Part shown: positions 21,801 to 21,817 of the stretch, in pieces
Numbering within the stretch: position 1 is the first letter of the stretch
How the letters are laid out: each line of letters opens with the position of its first letter
Source: an uncultured Eubacteriales bacterium
Lineage (GTDB): Bacteria; Bacillota; Clostridia; Oscillospirales; CAG-272
NCBI GenBank assembly: GCA_902462015.1
Contig: CABPZV010000017.1
Span: forward strand, 1 to 21,817
Reading direction: 5' to 3'
Length of the DNA stretch: 21,817 bases
Position numbers and translations under genes: made by a program
The notes under the pieces: generated by a model
The model's input: the letters and a program-made list of their open reading frames with translations, nothing else
What the model was told of the DNA's origin: nothing
The model's database searches: none

Positions 21801-21817
21801 CGCGATTTGTTTTCCAA

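Noticed and set aside
1..21817. CRISPR array, tRNA, rRNA or prophage genes
   Set aside because: No regularly spaced direct repeats, no cloverleaf or rRNA-like sequence and no phage structural genes were seen on either strand.

Overview
The window reads as a chromosomal segment of a Gram-positive, low-to-moderate-GC Firmicute, most likely an anaerobic clostridium of the Oscillospiraceae/Eubacteriales type. This rests on AAGGA/GGAGG ribosome binding sites, frequent GTG starts, a DivIVA-like protein, a SpoIID-domain protein, an RNase M5-like Toprim protein, a HolA-type delta subunit, and an FtsEX cluster followed by PcsB-like hydrolases. No rRNA, tRNA, CRISPR array, phage block or intact insertion sequence was seen. 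The organism assignment is inference from gene content.

Left part (1-3184, + strand): the last codons of a cut-off reading frame, a stand-alone GlmU-like nucleotidyltransferase, a hairpin-rich 230-base spacer, a DivIVA-like coiled-coil protein, a terminator-like hairpin, and an XRE-family regulator with a long C-terminal sensor-like region.

Transport module (3187-8724, + strand): a promoter with a palindrome at its expected start site precedes two ABC exporter half-transporters that flank a DUF1854 protein. Both halves carry an unusual cytosolic N-terminal domain of about 170-200 residues ending in a four-cysteine zinc ribbon. The second half-transporter has a one-base frameshift that displaces its last 29 residues. 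DUF1854 proteins paired with ABC transporters are known elsewhere in a cyanophycin-associated context, but no cyanophycin enzyme lies in this window, so the substrate is open. This is the least ordinary system here.

Middle part (8739-13353): a convergent SpoIID-domain protein with a shortened domain; a 337-base divergent spacer; a MnmA-like protein that has lost its PP-loop signature and both catalytic-cysteine segments; a terminator; then a tight run of holA, an RNase M5-like gene and a GtrA-family membrane protein.

Cell-division and wall-remodelling part (13436-19590, + strand): a promoter and paired inverted repeats lead into a CdaR/PucR-type regulator, ftsE, ftsX (with a large extra extracellular segment) and two tandem PcsB/EnvC-like M23 peptidases. 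A perfect 16-bp stem terminator ends the run. By analogy with known FtsEX systems, the transporter probably activates one or both hydrolases at the septum.

Right end (19656-21817, - strand): a long YjbQ-family protein with its own promoter, and an AAA ATPase/DUF4143 protein with a visible -10 box at the window edge.
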